Assembly: GCA_019694135.1 (NCBI GenBank)
Contig: JAIBCM010000001.1
Span: 186,001 to 250,000, forward strand
DNA: 64,000 bases
Direction of reading: 5' to 3'
From: Verrucomicrobiia bacterium
Lineage (GTDB): Bacteria > Verrucomicrobiota > Verrucomicrobiia > JADLBR01 > JAIBCM01
Shown: positions 25,885 to 35,512 of the stretch, piece after piece
Layout: each line of letters begins with the position of its first letter
How positions within the stretch are numbered: position 1 is the first letter of the stretch
The notes under the pieces: generated by a model
What the model saw: the letters and a program-made list of their open reading frames with translations, nothing else
Database searches by the model: none
Told to the model about the DNA's origin: nothing
Translations under genes and position numbers: made by a program

Positions 25885-27279
25885 CTACTCAATAATCTCA
25901 ATAGTTTGATCCGGTTCAACGATCATTTGTGGTCTGCCTTGAAATTCACTTAATTTGCCCGTGACACGAATCTTTTTACCAACATAAGTTTCCAATTTTT
26001 CTTTAGAAAAAATTTCCTCATTCCCTTTTACCGGAAAAACCAAAGCCAAACTATTGCGATAACTCTCAGCAAAATTAAGATAACGAAGAGTTCCAGTTCG
26101 ATTTTCTCCGTAATCCATAACTGTGCCTTCTACCATAACGGTAGCGCCTATTTTCTTTTTTAATTGAAGCAGATTTAAAGGATCCACTGAACTCGGCCTC
26201 TCCTCTTTTTGGCTTACTTCTTCTGGTGGAGGAGTGACAGGATTTGTCACTGGAGGCGGAACCGAAACTAGGTTAGTTGCAGTAACTTGATTCGTAGTTG
26301 CTAAAGGTTGAGTAGATTCCTTAGGACGCTTTAAAAACCAGATTGCGCCGCCGGCTAAAACTAAAACCACAGCAACAATGAGCACTATCAATCCCATAGG
26401 GGCGCTTTTTTTGAGTTCGATATCAACGTGGGATGTTTGACGACTCGAACTGGAAACGACATCACGAATCGTCGTTCGAATTGTTTCTATAGTCGGTCGA
26501 TTTTCAGGTCGCACCGACAACATTTTCATAATGACATTAGAAAGCGCAGGCGGAATTTCAGGTCGCACCCCAATTAAAGGCGTCGCTTTTCCGCTCAAAT
26601 GACCATGCATAACTTGCGCAATGGAATCGCCCGTGTAAGGGAAACGGCGTGCCAAACAAAAATAAAAAACGCAACCTAGAGAATAAATATCAGATCGGGC
26701 ATCAATAGGTTGCCGCGACAACTGTTCAGGCGACATCGTGTAAATGGAACCCATGACACTTTGATCCTGATCGGACGTTTGCTCCTGAGGCGCTTCAACC
26801 GCTTTCGCTAGACCAAAATCCAGAATCTTAGCCGTGAACGATTGATCTTCATGAAATTGTAAAAAAATATTGGAAGGTTTCAAATCGCGATGCACCACTT
26901 GCTTAGCATGAGCAGCCGACAAACCACTTAACACTTGTCGCGCAAGTTGTTGAAAAAACGGAACGCTAATATGAAATTCAGTAACAACTTGATCCAATGT
27001 CTTCCCCTCCAACAATTCCATGACAACGAAAGGCCCTTCGGCATCGCTGCCAAAATCAAACAATGTGACAATGTTAGGATGGTGTAGACTAACAAGAATT
27101 TGAGTTTCCTGCCATAATGCACTCATCGCATCAGCATCCGCTTTCAAACGTTTTAAGGCAACCACGCGCCCCAATTGGTTATCCCAAGCGCGAAAGACTG
27201 AACCCTCGCCTCCTTCACCTAACGGTTCGAGAATCGAATAACGAGACTGGGTTCCTGTTTCTGAATTTTCTTCAGCCAT
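25885..27279 (-). CDS. Membrane Ser/Thr protein kinase with C-terminal OB-like domain
   Basis: The N-terminal kinase domain (residues 14-275) has the glycine loop GEGGEGSVFR, Lys43 in ALKRLK, HRDLKPSN (catalytic Asp132), DFG at 154-156 and SPEQL in the P+1 region. It is thus a complete Hanks-type kinase. A single transmembrane helix lies at about 295-316. A Pro/Thr-rich linker leads to an extracytoplasmic domain (about 375-464) whose pattern (GATVMVEGTVMDYGENRTG ... YVGKKIRVTGKL) looks like an OB fold. PVC bacteria have many such kinases. The signal sensed and the targets are unknown. Confidence 0.9.
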   Translation of the reverse strand: MAEENSETGTQSRYSILEPLGEGGEGSVFRAWDNQLGRVVALKRLKADADAMSALWQETQILVSLHHPNIVTLFDFGSDAEGPFVVMELLEGKTLDQVVTEFHISVPFFQQLARQVLSGLSAAHAKQVVHRDLKPSNIFLQFHEDQSFTAKILDFGLAKAVEAPQEQTSDQDQSVMGSIYTMSPEQLSRQPIDARSDIYSLGCVFYFCLARRFPYTGDSIAQVMHGHLSGKATPLIGVRPEIPPALSNVIMKMLSVRPENRPTIETIRTTIRDVVSSSSRQTSHVDIELKKSAPMGLIVLIVAVVLVLAGGAIWFLKRPKESTQPLATTNQVTATNLVSVPPPVTNPVTPPPEEVSQKEERPSSVDPLNLLQLKKKIGATVMVEGTVMDYGENRTGTLRYLNFAESYRNSLALVFPVKGNEEIFSKEKLETYVGKKIRVTGKLSEFQGRPQMIVEPDQTIEIIE

Positions 27280-27355
27280 TAATACAAATCTACTCGTTTC
27301 TTTATCTCATACTATGCTAACTTTGGCAATGAGACAAATGGTTTGTTAATTTCTC

Positions 27356-28450
27356 ATGAATTTTGCGCTTTTTACCACCACTTTTTTCCCAATTGTCGGG
27401 GGGGCTGAAAAACAATTGGATTTATTAGCTCGCGGCCTTTTAGCGCGTGGCCATTCGCCACTCGTGATTGCACCTTGGGTGTCCGGAAAAAATAATGAAA
27501 TAAAAACGCCCTATCCGATTTATCGCTATCCTCGGATTCGTTCCAAACGGTGGGGACTTCGATGGCACGCGCGATTTCTTTCTCAATTACATAAAAAGCA
27601 TGCTTTTGACTGGATCCATTCTCAAGGCGCATATCCCGCTGGCTATATGGCAAGCGCATTTGCCAAACGACATTCCGTGCCTTTAATTATTCGCGCGTAT
27701 GGCGGTGACGTATTACCCGGAGAAGCTATCGCTTCCTCCTGGTGGTTAAATCGTCGCTTAAAAAAAACCACAGCAAGCGCCAAAATTTTAATCGCACAAA
27801 ATCATGAATTGAAAGAATTGCTTAGTCAGCTCAGTGGCAACCCCAACCATGTCTTTCAATTAGCCAATGGCGTTGAAATTGAATTATACGCTAAAGAAAT
27901 TTTACCCAACCCTTATTGTGACGAAGCGCCTTTTGCTCTTACCCTTAGCAATTTTTACCCAAAAAAAGGATTGGATATTTTAATTCGAGCCTGGGCACAA
28001 GTGGTCAAGCAATTGCCACAAGCCAAATTAAAAATCGCGGGCCATGGTCCCGATGAAATCAAATTAAAAAATCTAATTCACGAACTTTGTGTAGATGATG
28101 TCGTCACCATTCACGGCCAAGTTCGAAGCGAAGACAAAATTCAGCTTTTGCAAGCCAGCCAACTTTATATTAGCAGCGCCCGACGCGAACCTTTTTCGAA
28201 TGCCCTTCTGGAAGCCATCGCAGCCGGCAATCGCGTGGTGGCAACGCGCACGGGCGGTTCGATTGAAATTGTGCAAAAAACGCAAAGCGGCGTTTTAGTG
28301 GAACCTAGTGATGAAACGGCTTTGGCAAACGCTATCATTCAAAGTTTTCCACAAGCTCGACCCCTTTTAACTTTCGAGCAGCGCTACGAGCGTATCGCTT
28401 GTTATTCCGTAGAAGCCATGATAGACAATTATTTAGCGTTATTAAAATAA
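27356..28450 (+). CDS. Glycosyltransferase family 4 protein
   Basis: The 364-aa protein has the GT-B fold of GT4 enzymes. FFPIVGGAEKQLDLLARGL marks the N-terminal acceptor domain. NFYPKKGLDILIRAWAQV and KIAGHGPDE, followed by a REPFSNALLEAIAAGNRVVATRTGGSIEIV-type segment with the conserved E-x7-E sugar-nucleotide motif, mark the C-terminal domain. It likely adds a sugar to a lipid or surface glycan at the inner membrane. It starts an apparent operon, ending 1 bp before ispF. Confidence 0.9.
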   Translation: MNFALFTTTFFPIVGGAEKQLDLLARGLLARGHSPLVIAPWVSGKNNEIKTPYPIYRYPRIRSKRWGLRWHARFLSQLHKKHAFDWIHSQGAYPAGYMASAFAKRHSVPLIIRAYGGDVLPGEAIASSWWLNRRLKKTTASAKILIAQNHELKELLSQLSGNPNHVFQLANGVEIELYAKEILPNPYCDEAPFALTLSNFYPKKGLDILIRAWAQVVKQLPQAKLKIAGHGPDEIKLKNLIHELCVDDVVTIHGQVRSEDKIQLLQASQLYISSARREPFSNALLEAIAAGNRVVATRTGGSIEIVQKTQSGVLVEPSDETALANAIIQSFPQARPLLTFEQRYERIACYSVEAMIDNYLALLK

Positions 28451-28451
28451 T

Positions 28452-28928
28452 ATGAATCGAGTCGGTATAGGTTATGATGTGCATGCATTAGTGGAAGGCA
28501 GACCCTGCATTCTAGGCGGGGTAACTCTCGCGCATGACAAAGGATTGGAAGGTCATTCAGATGCTGATGTTTTGATTCACGCGATTGCTGATGCCATCTT
28601 GGGGGCTTTAGGCGAAGGTGACATCGGAAAACATTTTCCGAATTCCGATGCTCGATGGAAAAATGTTTCCAGCCTTGTCTTTCTCGAAAAAATTCAAGAA
28701 ATGTTACAAACTCAAAAAATGGTGTTAATAAATGTAGACGCCACCATTATTGCTGAAGCACCGAAAGTTTTGCCTCACACTGAAGCCATGAAGGAAAAGT
28801 TAGCTCGCGCGCTTGCGATTGAACCGCGGCAAATTAATCTAAAAGCAACCACCAATGAAAAAATGGGATTTTTGGGTCGAGGCGAAGGTATTGCGGCTTT
28901 GGCTATCGCCAGTGTCATGCCACGTTAG
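28452..28928 (+). CDS. ispF: 2-C-methyl-D-erythritol 2,4-cyclodiphosphate synthase
   Basis: IspF makes the cyclodiphosphate intermediate of the MEP isoprenoid pathway and works as a trimer with zinc. The 158-aa length is normal. GIGYDVHAL carries the metal ligands Asp9 and His11. GHSDADVLIHAIADAILGALGEGDIGKHFP is the family signature, and KATTNEKMGFLGRGEGIAA closes the protein. It lies 1 bp after a glycosyltransferase and 9 bp before cysS. Confidence 0.96.
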   Translation: MNRVGIGYDVHALVEGRPCILGGVTLAHDKGLEGHSDADVLIHAIADAILGALGEGDIGKHFPNSDARWKNVSSLVFLEKIQEMLQTQKMVLINVDATIIAEAPKVLPHTEAMKEKLARALAIEPRQINLKATTNEKMGFLGRGEGIAALAIASVMPR

Positions 28929-28937
28929 TTTTTCCTC

Positions 28938-30332
28938 ATGAAAGCGCCCCAGTTTTACAACACGTTGTCGCGCCAAATCGAATTATTGCCTTTTTCTGCA
29001 GGAGACGAAATCAAACTCTATACGTGCGGTCCTACTGTTTATGATTACGCGCACATTGGAAACTTTCGCGCCTATATTTTTGAAGATCTTTTGCAACGAT
29101 TTTTGGAAGTAACGGGTTATCGGGTCAAACGTGTGATGAATTTTACGGATGTGGACGACAAAACCATTCGCAATTCACGCAAGCAAGGCATCCCTCTTTC
29201 TGAGTTCACTGCCCTTTATAAAAAAGCATTTTTGGAAGATTTAAAAACTTTGCGTATCCAAATGCCAAGTCATATGCCAAGCGCTACAGATTTTATTCCG
29301 CAAATGATTCAGATGATCCAAGCGTTGGAACAAAAGGGCATCGCTTATCAAGCGGAAGATGGCTCCGTTTATTACCGGATTTCAAAATTTTCAGATTATG
29401 GAAAATTAGCGCATCTCGATTTAGAAACGTTACGACCCTCAGGACGGATTAATTCAGATGAATACGAAAAAGAAAATCTCGGGGACTTCGCGCTATGGAA
29501 AGCCGTCACTCCAGAAGATGGCGAGGTAGGATGGGAATCGCCCTGGGGACGAGGGCGACCAGGGTGGCACATCGAATGTTCCGCAATGGCGACTGCTTTA
29601 TTAGGAGAAACAATTGATATTCATTGCGGCGGCATTGATAATATTTTTCCTCATCACGAAGCAGAAATTGCACAAAGCGAAGCGTGCAGTGGTCACCGCT
29701 TTGTAAAACTTTGGATGCATTGCGAGCATCTACGAGTCAATAATCAAAAAATGGCTAAATCGCTTGGCAATTTTTATACCTTGCGCGATTTGTTGGAGAA
29801 AGGTTTTACAGGAGATCAAGTTCGTTACGCTTTGCTTTCAGTGCATTATCGTATTCCTCTCAATTTTACTTTGGAAGGATTAGAAGCAAGCAAACAAGCT
29901 TTAACACGCATTGATGAATGGAAAAAACGTCTACTTTCGTTAAATTTTGATCGATCAGAAAAAGTGGAAGCGGCTTCCTGGCAAAAAAAATTTGTGGAAG
30001 CCTTAGCTGATGATCTTAATATTTCTAAAGCTTTAGCTGTGCTATTTGACGTCATTCGCGAAACTCATCGCGCCATGGATCAAAATTCACTCTCTCAACA
30101 AGAAGCCGATACGCATTGGAAAGCCTGGGAAACCATTAATCAAATTTTAGCCATCGAAACAACAACTGGAACAACAACCATTCCTGAATCCGTCCAAAAA
30201 CTTTTAGAAGAACGAAAGTTGGCGCGTGAAAAAAAGGACTTTAAACAATCAGATCTATTGCGAGAAAAGATGAAAACCTTGGGCTGGACGGTAAAAGACA
30301 CACCGCAAGGTCAAGAACTCCGAGCTCTTTGA
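28938..30332 (+). CDS. cysS: Cysteinyl-tRNA synthetase
   Basis: CysS charges tRNA-Cys. The 464-aa class I synthetase has LYTCGPTVYDYAHIGNFRAY with zinc ligand Cys30 and the HIGH-like HIGN (39-42). IECSAMA and the GGIDNIFPHHEAEIAQSEA block supply further zinc ligands, and KMAKSLGNF is the KMSKS loop with Ala replacing the first Ser. It is the last gene of the glycosyltransferase-ispF-cysS group and is followed by a terminator. The ATG has no obvious Shine-Dalgarno sequence. Confidence 0.96.
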   Translation: MKAPQFYNTLSRQIELLPFSAGDEIKLYTCGPTVYDYAHIGNFRAYIFEDLLQRFLEVTGYRVKRVMNFTDVDDKTIRNSRKQGIPLSEFTALYKKAFLEDLKTLRIQMPSHMPSATDFIPQMIQMIQALEQKGIAYQAEDGSVYYRISKFSDYGKLAHLDLETLRPSGRINSDEYEKENLGDFALWKAVTPEDGEVGWESPWGRGRPGWHIECSAMATALLGETIDIHCGGIDNIFPHHEAEIAQSEACSGHRFVKLWMHCEHLRVNNQKMAKSLGNFYTLRDLLEKGFTGDQVRYALLSVHYRIPLNFTLEGLEASKQALTRIDEWKKRLLSLNFDRSEKVEAASWQKKFVEALADDLNISKALAVLFDVIRETHRAMDQNSLSQQEADTHWKAWETINQILAIETTTGTTTIPESVQKLLEERKLAREKKDFKQSDLLREKMKTLGWTVKDTPQGQELRAL

Positions 30333-30350
30333 ATGATTTTCGTGAAATGG

Positions 30351-30378
30351 AAAAGGCCTCTTTCGGGAGAGGCCTTTT
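30351..30378 (+). terminator. Rho-independent terminator after cysS
   Basis: An 11-bp perfect stem AAAAGGCCTCT/AGAGGCCTTTT encloses a 6-nt loop TTCGGG. The AAAA and TTTT ends let it work in both directions, so it may also end the response-regulator transcript on the minus strand. Confidence 0.82.
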
Positions 30379-30410
30379 GCGAAGAATGAGGAGAATTTGG
30401 AATCGTGAAA

Positions 30411-31775
30411 TTATTTTGCCACTTTTTTGATGTTAAGCTTATCGATGCGATACAACACAATGCGTCGCGTCGTGCCTAATAAAGAAGCCGCTTTATTGAT
30501 ATTGCCATTAGCACGCGTCAATGCGTTAACAATGATTTCTCGTTCAAAGGCGTTAACCGTCTCTTCAAAATTATTAGTATAGGTATCAATACGACCTCGA
30601 TGACCTGGCGCCAAAAGCTCTTTAGGCAAGTGCTCTTCACGAATACAAGTTTCTTGACTGTAAACTACCAAGAGGCGCTCCATCATACTGCGCAATTCTC
30701 GAATATTGCCTGGCCATTGATATTTGCGCATTAAATCTAAAGCTTCTGGAGCAATATCCTTAACTTCGGCATACATTGACCGACGCAGTTGATTTAAAAA
30801 GTGGTAAGCTAATAATGCCACATCCTCAGGACGTTCGCGTAAAGGTGGAAGATGAATAAATTTATTACCAATAAGATTCATTAATTCAGGTTTGAGAGAG
30901 GATTGAATTTGATCAGCAGTTTTGCTTGATGCCAAAATAATTCTTGCACCGATAGGCACTGAAAAAGAAGAGCCAATACGATTAAATTTTCGAGTCTCTA
31001 ACAATTTCGCAATCTTTTCTTGAGTCGCAGGCGAAACTTGATCGATCTCATCCAAATAAACTGTGCCAGAACCCGCTAAATCAAAAGCGCCTCGTCCTGT
31101 GACTCCGTCTTGAACCGGACGCTGAGGCTCAAAACCAAAAAGTTCTGCTTCCAAAATAGAATCAGGCTGACCAAAACAACGTACGTAAATAAAAGGTTCC
31201 GATCTTTGCGCGCTCCAAGAATGAATTTGACGCGCTAAAAATTCCTTACCTGTACCACTTTCTCCCGTAATCCAAAGTGGCACACTCACCATTTCAGTTG
31301 AAGCATTCCTAGCATCGCTAATGGCTTTACGGAAAATGGGCGCCTCGCCCACTAAAGTATGCATGGAAAATTCCCGGTTCACTTCTTTTTGGAAAATTTC
31401 TCGGGCACGTGGAGTAATTGCAGCATCAATCGATTGAATAACCGTATGACGCAACTCATCCACATCAAAAGGCTTTCTAATATAGCCCACTGCTCCTAAA
31501 CGCAGCGCTTGAGCCAAGGTTTTTTCCGAGCCCACGGCAGTCACCAAAATAACAGGCATTTCCGGATAAATCGCTTTAATATCACGCATCAAAGTTATAC
31601 CATCCGTATCCGGCATAATCTGATCGAGAATAACAAGATCAATTCTCTGTTTAGAAAGAATATCCATTGCCTCACGCGCATTCGCTGCAACAGAAACCTC
31701 ATACAACTTAAAGAAAATAGCTTTAATGGACTCGCGCGTTCCGAACTCGTCATCAACCGCTAAAATATGTTTCAT
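30411..31775 (-). CDS. NtrC-family response regulator lacking the GAFTGA motif
   Basis: The 454-aa protein has a receiver domain (1-120, phospho-acceptor Asp51, Lys101). An AAA+ domain follows (about 140-375) with Walker A GESGTGKE (171-178), Walker B VYLDEID and the arginine-finger region LRERPEDV. A Fis-type helix-turn-helix ends the protein (INKAASLLGTTRRIVLYRID). The segment that should read ELFGHEKGAFTGA is instead ELFGFEPQRPVQDGVTGRGAFDLA (from residue 211), so the sigma-54-contacting loop is not conserved. It may therefore control sigma-70 promoters, as some GAFTGA-less members do. The histidine kinase gene lies 130 bp upstream on the same strand and is its likely partner. Confidence 0.9.
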   Translation of the reverse strand: MKHILAVDDEFGTRESIKAIFFKLYEVSVAANAREAMDILSKQRIDLVILDQIMPDTDGITLMRDIKAIYPEMPVILVTAVGSEKTLAQALRLGAVGYIRKPFDVDELRHTVIQSIDAAITPRAREIFQKEVNREFSMHTLVGEAPIFRKAISDARNASTEMVSVPLWITGESGTGKEFLARQIHSWSAQRSEPFIYVRCFGQPDSILEAELFGFEPQRPVQDGVTGRGAFDLAGSGTVYLDEIDQVSPATQEKIAKLLETRKFNRIGSSFSVPIGARIILASSKTADQIQSSLKPELMNLIGNKFIHLPPLRERPEDVALLAYHFLNQLRRSMYAEVKDIAPEALDLMRKYQWPGNIRELRSMMERLLVVYSQETCIREEHLPKELLAPGHRGRIDTYTNNFEETVNAFEREIIVNALTRANGNINKAASLLGTTRRIVLYRIDKLNIKKVAK

Positions 31776-31905
31776 AATTTTTGCTAGAATTTTGTTCTCT
31801 TTTGTTAAATTTATCTAAATTGGTTAATTAATAGCAATATGCGTATATTTTCCAAGGAATCAACCTGTTTTTAAAATTTTTTCCAAAAATTTTTCAACCT
31901 AGGAC

Positions 31906-33729
31906 TTAAACACAGCTTTCCTGAGATTGCAACGGAAAATAAAGATGAAAACAGGTTCCCTGCTTCAATTCACTTTGCACCTCAATCGCACCCTGATGAT
32001 CTTCCATGATCCCCATAACAATCGAAAGCCCCAAGCCATTTCCCTCTTGTTTCGTGGAATAAAAAGGTTCGAAAACTCTTTTCAACACTTTTGGCATCAT
32101 ACCATGCCCTGTATCTTGAATCGTCAAACAAATATAAGAGCGCATCGCTTCACCTTCTTTTGTTTCGGAATTCCTTGACACTCCAAGACGCTTTACCACC
32201 GCAGTCTGAATCCCCAAAACTCCTCCCTGTTTCATGGCTTCTTCTGCGTTAACTACCAAATTCATTAAAATTTGCTGAATTTTTTGTCGATCTCCTCGGA
32301 TAAAATCCACTTCAGCCTCCAACTCCTTTCTCACCTTAATCTTTCGATGATTCAAATCGGGTTGATACAGAGCAAGAGTGGCCTCAATTACTTCATGCAA
32401 ATGAAAAGAAACAAAAGAAATTGCAGACGGCCGTGCTAAATGAAGCAATTGACTCACAATTTGATCAATACGCCCTACCTCATGCCCAATTAAACGTGAA
32501 AATTTTTGTAAAAATTCCTCATCATTCATTCGTTCGGGTAACAGCTGTACAAACGTTTTAATTGCTACCAAGGGATTTTTAATCTCGTGCACCATGCTGG
32601 CCGAAAGCGCTCCCAAATTCGCAAGTCGATTAGCATGATGCAACTGCTTTTCCAAATTTTTCACCTGCGACACATCCTGAAATACTAACTGAGCCCCCAA
32701 AACTTTTCCCGTCTCATCATGAATGCAACGACACCCAAACTGAATAAACAACTCTACTTCTCCGCCTACACTCACTAAAATCTTGCTTTCTTGTAATTCC
32801 TCATCATGCGTCTGCATCAAGGCCTGATGCAAAGCCACACTCAACTCCTGAGGCAACCCCGCTAAAGAAGTAGGCATGTTCTCACCCTTATCCCACTGCA
32901 TCAAACGACGCGCCTCCTGGTTGCAAACTAAAACAAATCCATGCGGATCTACAATAATTACCCCACTTCCCAACTGATCTAACAAAACCTCCAGTAGTTT
33001 CATGTGATAAACATTGCTTTGACGCAACTCCAAAGATAACAATGTCACCTCTAAAACCATCGCAAGTTGATTAGCCAAAACTTGCAATCCCATTTTTTCA
33101 AAGGAAAAATAAGACGATGATTGCCGAACTTTTCTCGGACCCAACAAAATAAGCCCTGCTAATTTCTCTTGAATAAACATACCCACCACCAAAGAAGCTT
33201 CAAACAATACCTCGCCATTTACCCCTTCCTTATCAGGCAGCAAATGATTAACCTGCTCATAATCCAATGGCTGCTTGTAAGCTTGCATCAACTGAGGCAA
33301 ATCATCCGACAACTTCATCACCTCATTGGTCCAAGAATCAGGCGCACCAATTACACAACGACCCACCTCGCCATGAAATAAAAAAACTCTCACCCACTCC
33401 ACTTTCATCTCTTCTTGAATTAGGCTCGCAAATCGATTCAAAGTTTCCTTGTTTCCCTGCGCGTGAAAAATAGCATGCGTCACCCGAGTAAAAGATCGCC
33501 ATTGCCGTTGCAATATCTGACGCTCCGAACTCATCAACCCTAACCTGCGCCTCAATTCATTAATCGAATAAATCGCGAAAGCGGCCACTATAAAATAAAT
33601 AAAACCATGCAACCCCCACGATAAATCCCTTAAATAATGAATCTCAAAAACATGAAAACCATATAAAAGCAATACGGTATAACTAGTGACGACACCCCAC
33701 CCTGCTCTTTTTTTCAAGCTCTTTAACAC
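31906..33729 (-). CDS. Sensor histidine kinase with GAF-like and PAS domains
   Basis: The 607-aa kinase has two N-terminal membrane helices (about 14-30 and 41-56) and a GAF-like region (about 85-235). A PAS domain follows (about 245-355, GVIIVDPHGFVLVCNQEARRLM). The catalytic core has an H box with His381 in SASMVHEIKNPL, the N box NLVVNAEEAM, and G boxes DTGHGM and GNGLGLSIV. The architecture fits NtrB/AtoS-type partners of NtrC regulators. Lack of a large periplasmic loop suggests a cytosolic or membrane signal. It is transcribed ahead of the response regulator. Confidence 0.92.
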   Translation of the reverse strand: MLKSLKKRAGWGVVTSYTVLLLYGFHVFEIHYLRDLSWGLHGFIYFIVAAFAIYSINELRRRLGLMSSERQILQRQWRSFTRVTHAIFHAQGNKETLNRFASLIQEEMKVEWVRVFLFHGEVGRCVIGAPDSWTNEVMKLSDDLPQLMQAYKQPLDYEQVNHLLPDKEGVNGEVLFEASLVVGMFIQEKLAGLILLGPRKVRQSSSYFSFEKMGLQVLANQLAMVLEVTLLSLELRQSNVYHMKLLEVLLDQLGSGVIIVDPHGFVLVCNQEARRLMQWDKGENMPTSLAGLPQELSVALHQALMQTHDEELQESKILVSVGGEVELFIQFGCRCIHDETGKVLGAQLVFQDVSQVKNLEKQLHHANRLANLGALSASMVHEIKNPLVAIKTFVQLLPERMNDEEFLQKFSRLIGHEVGRIDQIVSQLLHLARPSAISFVSFHLHEVIEATLALYQPDLNHRKIKVRKELEAEVDFIRGDRQKIQQILMNLVVNAEEAMKQGGVLGIQTAVVKRLGVSRNSETKEGEAMRSYICLTIQDTGHGMMPKVLKRVFEPFYSTKQEGNGLGLSIVMGIMEDHQGAIEVQSELKQGTCFHLYFPLQSQESCV

Positions 33730-33894
33730 TGGCTTATCCTTTTACCAAGAATTTACTTTAATTTACACACCCAATTACTACCCCACCGCTCAACTTCCGT
33801 AGGTTTTACTTATAACCTATTAGTACACCTAATAATATAGCCTAAAAAATAAAGAAGTTGCAAACTTTTTATTTTCCTTTAGCATTAAAGTCGT

Positions 33895-34152
33895 ATGACT
33901 ACTCTTTTTCCTATCGCTCTTGGCTTGCCTGCAGGCCCCGAATGGCTTGCCATTATTTTCGTCGTCCTACTGCTCTTTGGCGCCAAAAGACTTCCTGAAC
34001 TCGCTCGTGGACTGGGCAGAAGTATTGGCGAATTCAAAAAAGCTAAAGATGAATTCACTAATGAAATAGAAAAAGCGAGCCAAATCGAAACCCGCAACTC
34101 TCCCAACACCGTTTCTACAACTCAACCTACGAATCCCCCCAAAACTTCCTAA
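33895..34152 (+). CDS. tatA: Twin-arginine translocase subunit TatA/TatE
   Basis: The 85-aa protein has the TatA plan: a short hydrophobic N-terminal helix ([15 protein letters not shown]), the FG motif at residues 28-29 and an amphipathic helix [25 protein letters not shown], then a polar tail. TatA forms the protein-conducting assembly for folded Tat substrates. tatB and tatC are not adjacent. It is convergent with the MFS gene and the two coding regions overlap by 26 bp. Confidence 0.93.
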   Translation: MTTLFPIALGLPAGPEWLAIIFVVLLLFGAKRLPELARGLGRSIGEFKKAKDEFTNEIEKASQIETRNSPNTVSTTQPTNPPKTS

Positions 34153-35455
34153 AACTCCCGCGATCCATTAAACTCATTATACCAGCTAACGCCACGCAAA
34201 ATACGCCCAAATCACGGATCATTTGATCCGCGCCGCGCCACCCCAAAAGTCGTCCATCCAAATTCAAGGCCAACGCCACTAAAAAACAACTACATCCCCA
34301 TGCCGAACGTACAGCAAAAAACTCACCATGCCTTCCACTAGGAACATGAAATTGCAATCGCGCATCCATTGGCACAATCAATAACGCACTCGCTAATCCC
34401 ACCAACACACACAACCCCATCACCCACTCCAAACTATGTGAAAAACTTAATCCATAAAAAACCATCCCCAACATCCCAAACATCAACATAGGCAATCCCT
34501 CATAATGCCCCACCCGAACAAACCGACCCGAAAGACCGATTCCCAATATCAACCCCACACCTGCACTCAACAATAAAAAGATCACCGCCACCAAATGCTC
34601 TTCCATCACAGGCTCGCGAAACCCCAACGCCATTACCCCTTCGGAAAAGTAATGCAAAACCACCCGCAAATGCGCCATATCCAAACTTTGCACCACATAC
34701 TCCAAAACAAAAACCGCAAAAAGACCTGAAACAAACTGAATCCCACCATTTACCAAAAAAATTTGTCGCACCACTTTATCTCGCAAAACCTCCAAAAACG
34801 TATTACCTATCTCCGACCAACTCACTGCGCGATTCTCTGCTTGCATCGGTTTCAACTGTCCTTCAATGCGTCCCACTAAAATTGCTGAAGCCAAAAAACC
34901 TAAAGCCGTAATAATAAAACTGCTTTTCTCCCCAAAAATCGCTACCACAAACCCTACCCCTGAACCTACCAAACTTCCTACCACCCCAACCACCGTAATC
35001 AACGCATTAGCCGTCACCAACTGCCGCCCCTCCACCAACAACGGCACCGCCGCCTGACGCGCCGGAATAAAAACCCCATTCATCAACCCAGTCAAAGCCA
35101 CAAACACCAACATCAATGCCGGCGACTTCCACGCCACCCACGCTCCCAGCATAATTAAAACCAAAACCACACGCGATAAATCCGCACCAATCATCACCCA
35201 CTTACGATCCCAACGATCCACAGCACGCCCAATCCAAGGCGCCAAAACTACCGTCAACACCATTCCACAAAACAAAACCCGCGCGCTCTCCTTTCCCACC
35301 CCCATCCCTTGTTCCGGCGTCAACTGCAAAACTACATACAAAATTGCAAACTGATAAAAACGATCTCCAATCGAAGAAATAATCTGTCCCCACCACAACC
35401 GAAAAAAATTTCGATTTCTTAAGACCTCGCCGAAATTAGAACGCATCAACCTCAT
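34127..35455 (-). CDS. MFS transporter
   Basis: The 442-aa protein has about 12 hydrophobic helices. An MFS-type N-terminus [26 protein letters not shown] and the loop-2/3 motif [13 protein letters not shown] match the major facilitator superfamily. The pattern recalls MFS_3/lysophospholipid-transporter-like proteins, but the substrate cannot be assigned. The ATG at 35446 (MRSNFGEV) is a plausible alternative start. It overlaps tatA at its 3' end and is divergent from the DUF4287-like gene. Confidence 0.85.
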   Translation of the reverse strand: MRLMRSNFGEVLRNRNFFRLWWGQIISSIGDRFYQFAILYVVLQLTPEQGMGVGKESARVLFCGMVLTVVLAPWIGRAVDRWDRKWVMIGADLSRVVLVLIMLGAWVAWKSPALMLVFVALTGLMNGVFIPARQAAVPLLVEGRQLVTANALITVVGVVGSLVGSGVGFVVAIFGEKSSFIITALGFLASAILVGRIEGQLKPMQAENRAVSWSEIGNTFLEVLRDKVVRQIFLVNGGIQFVSGLFAVFVLEYVVQSLDMAHLRVVLHYFSEGVMALGFREPVMEEHLVAVIFLLLSAGVGLILGIGLSGRFVRVGHYEGLPMLMFGMLGMVFYGLSFSHSLEWVMGLCVLVGLASALLIVPMDARLQFHVPSGRHGEFFAVRSAWGCSCFLVALALNLDGRLLGWRGADQMIRDLGVFCVALAGIMSLMDRGSFRKFWGDS

Positions 35456-35512
35456 TTTTCTTTGCCTTACTCCTTACTCTGTGCCAAATACCAGATGAAC
35501 ACAATGCCATTC

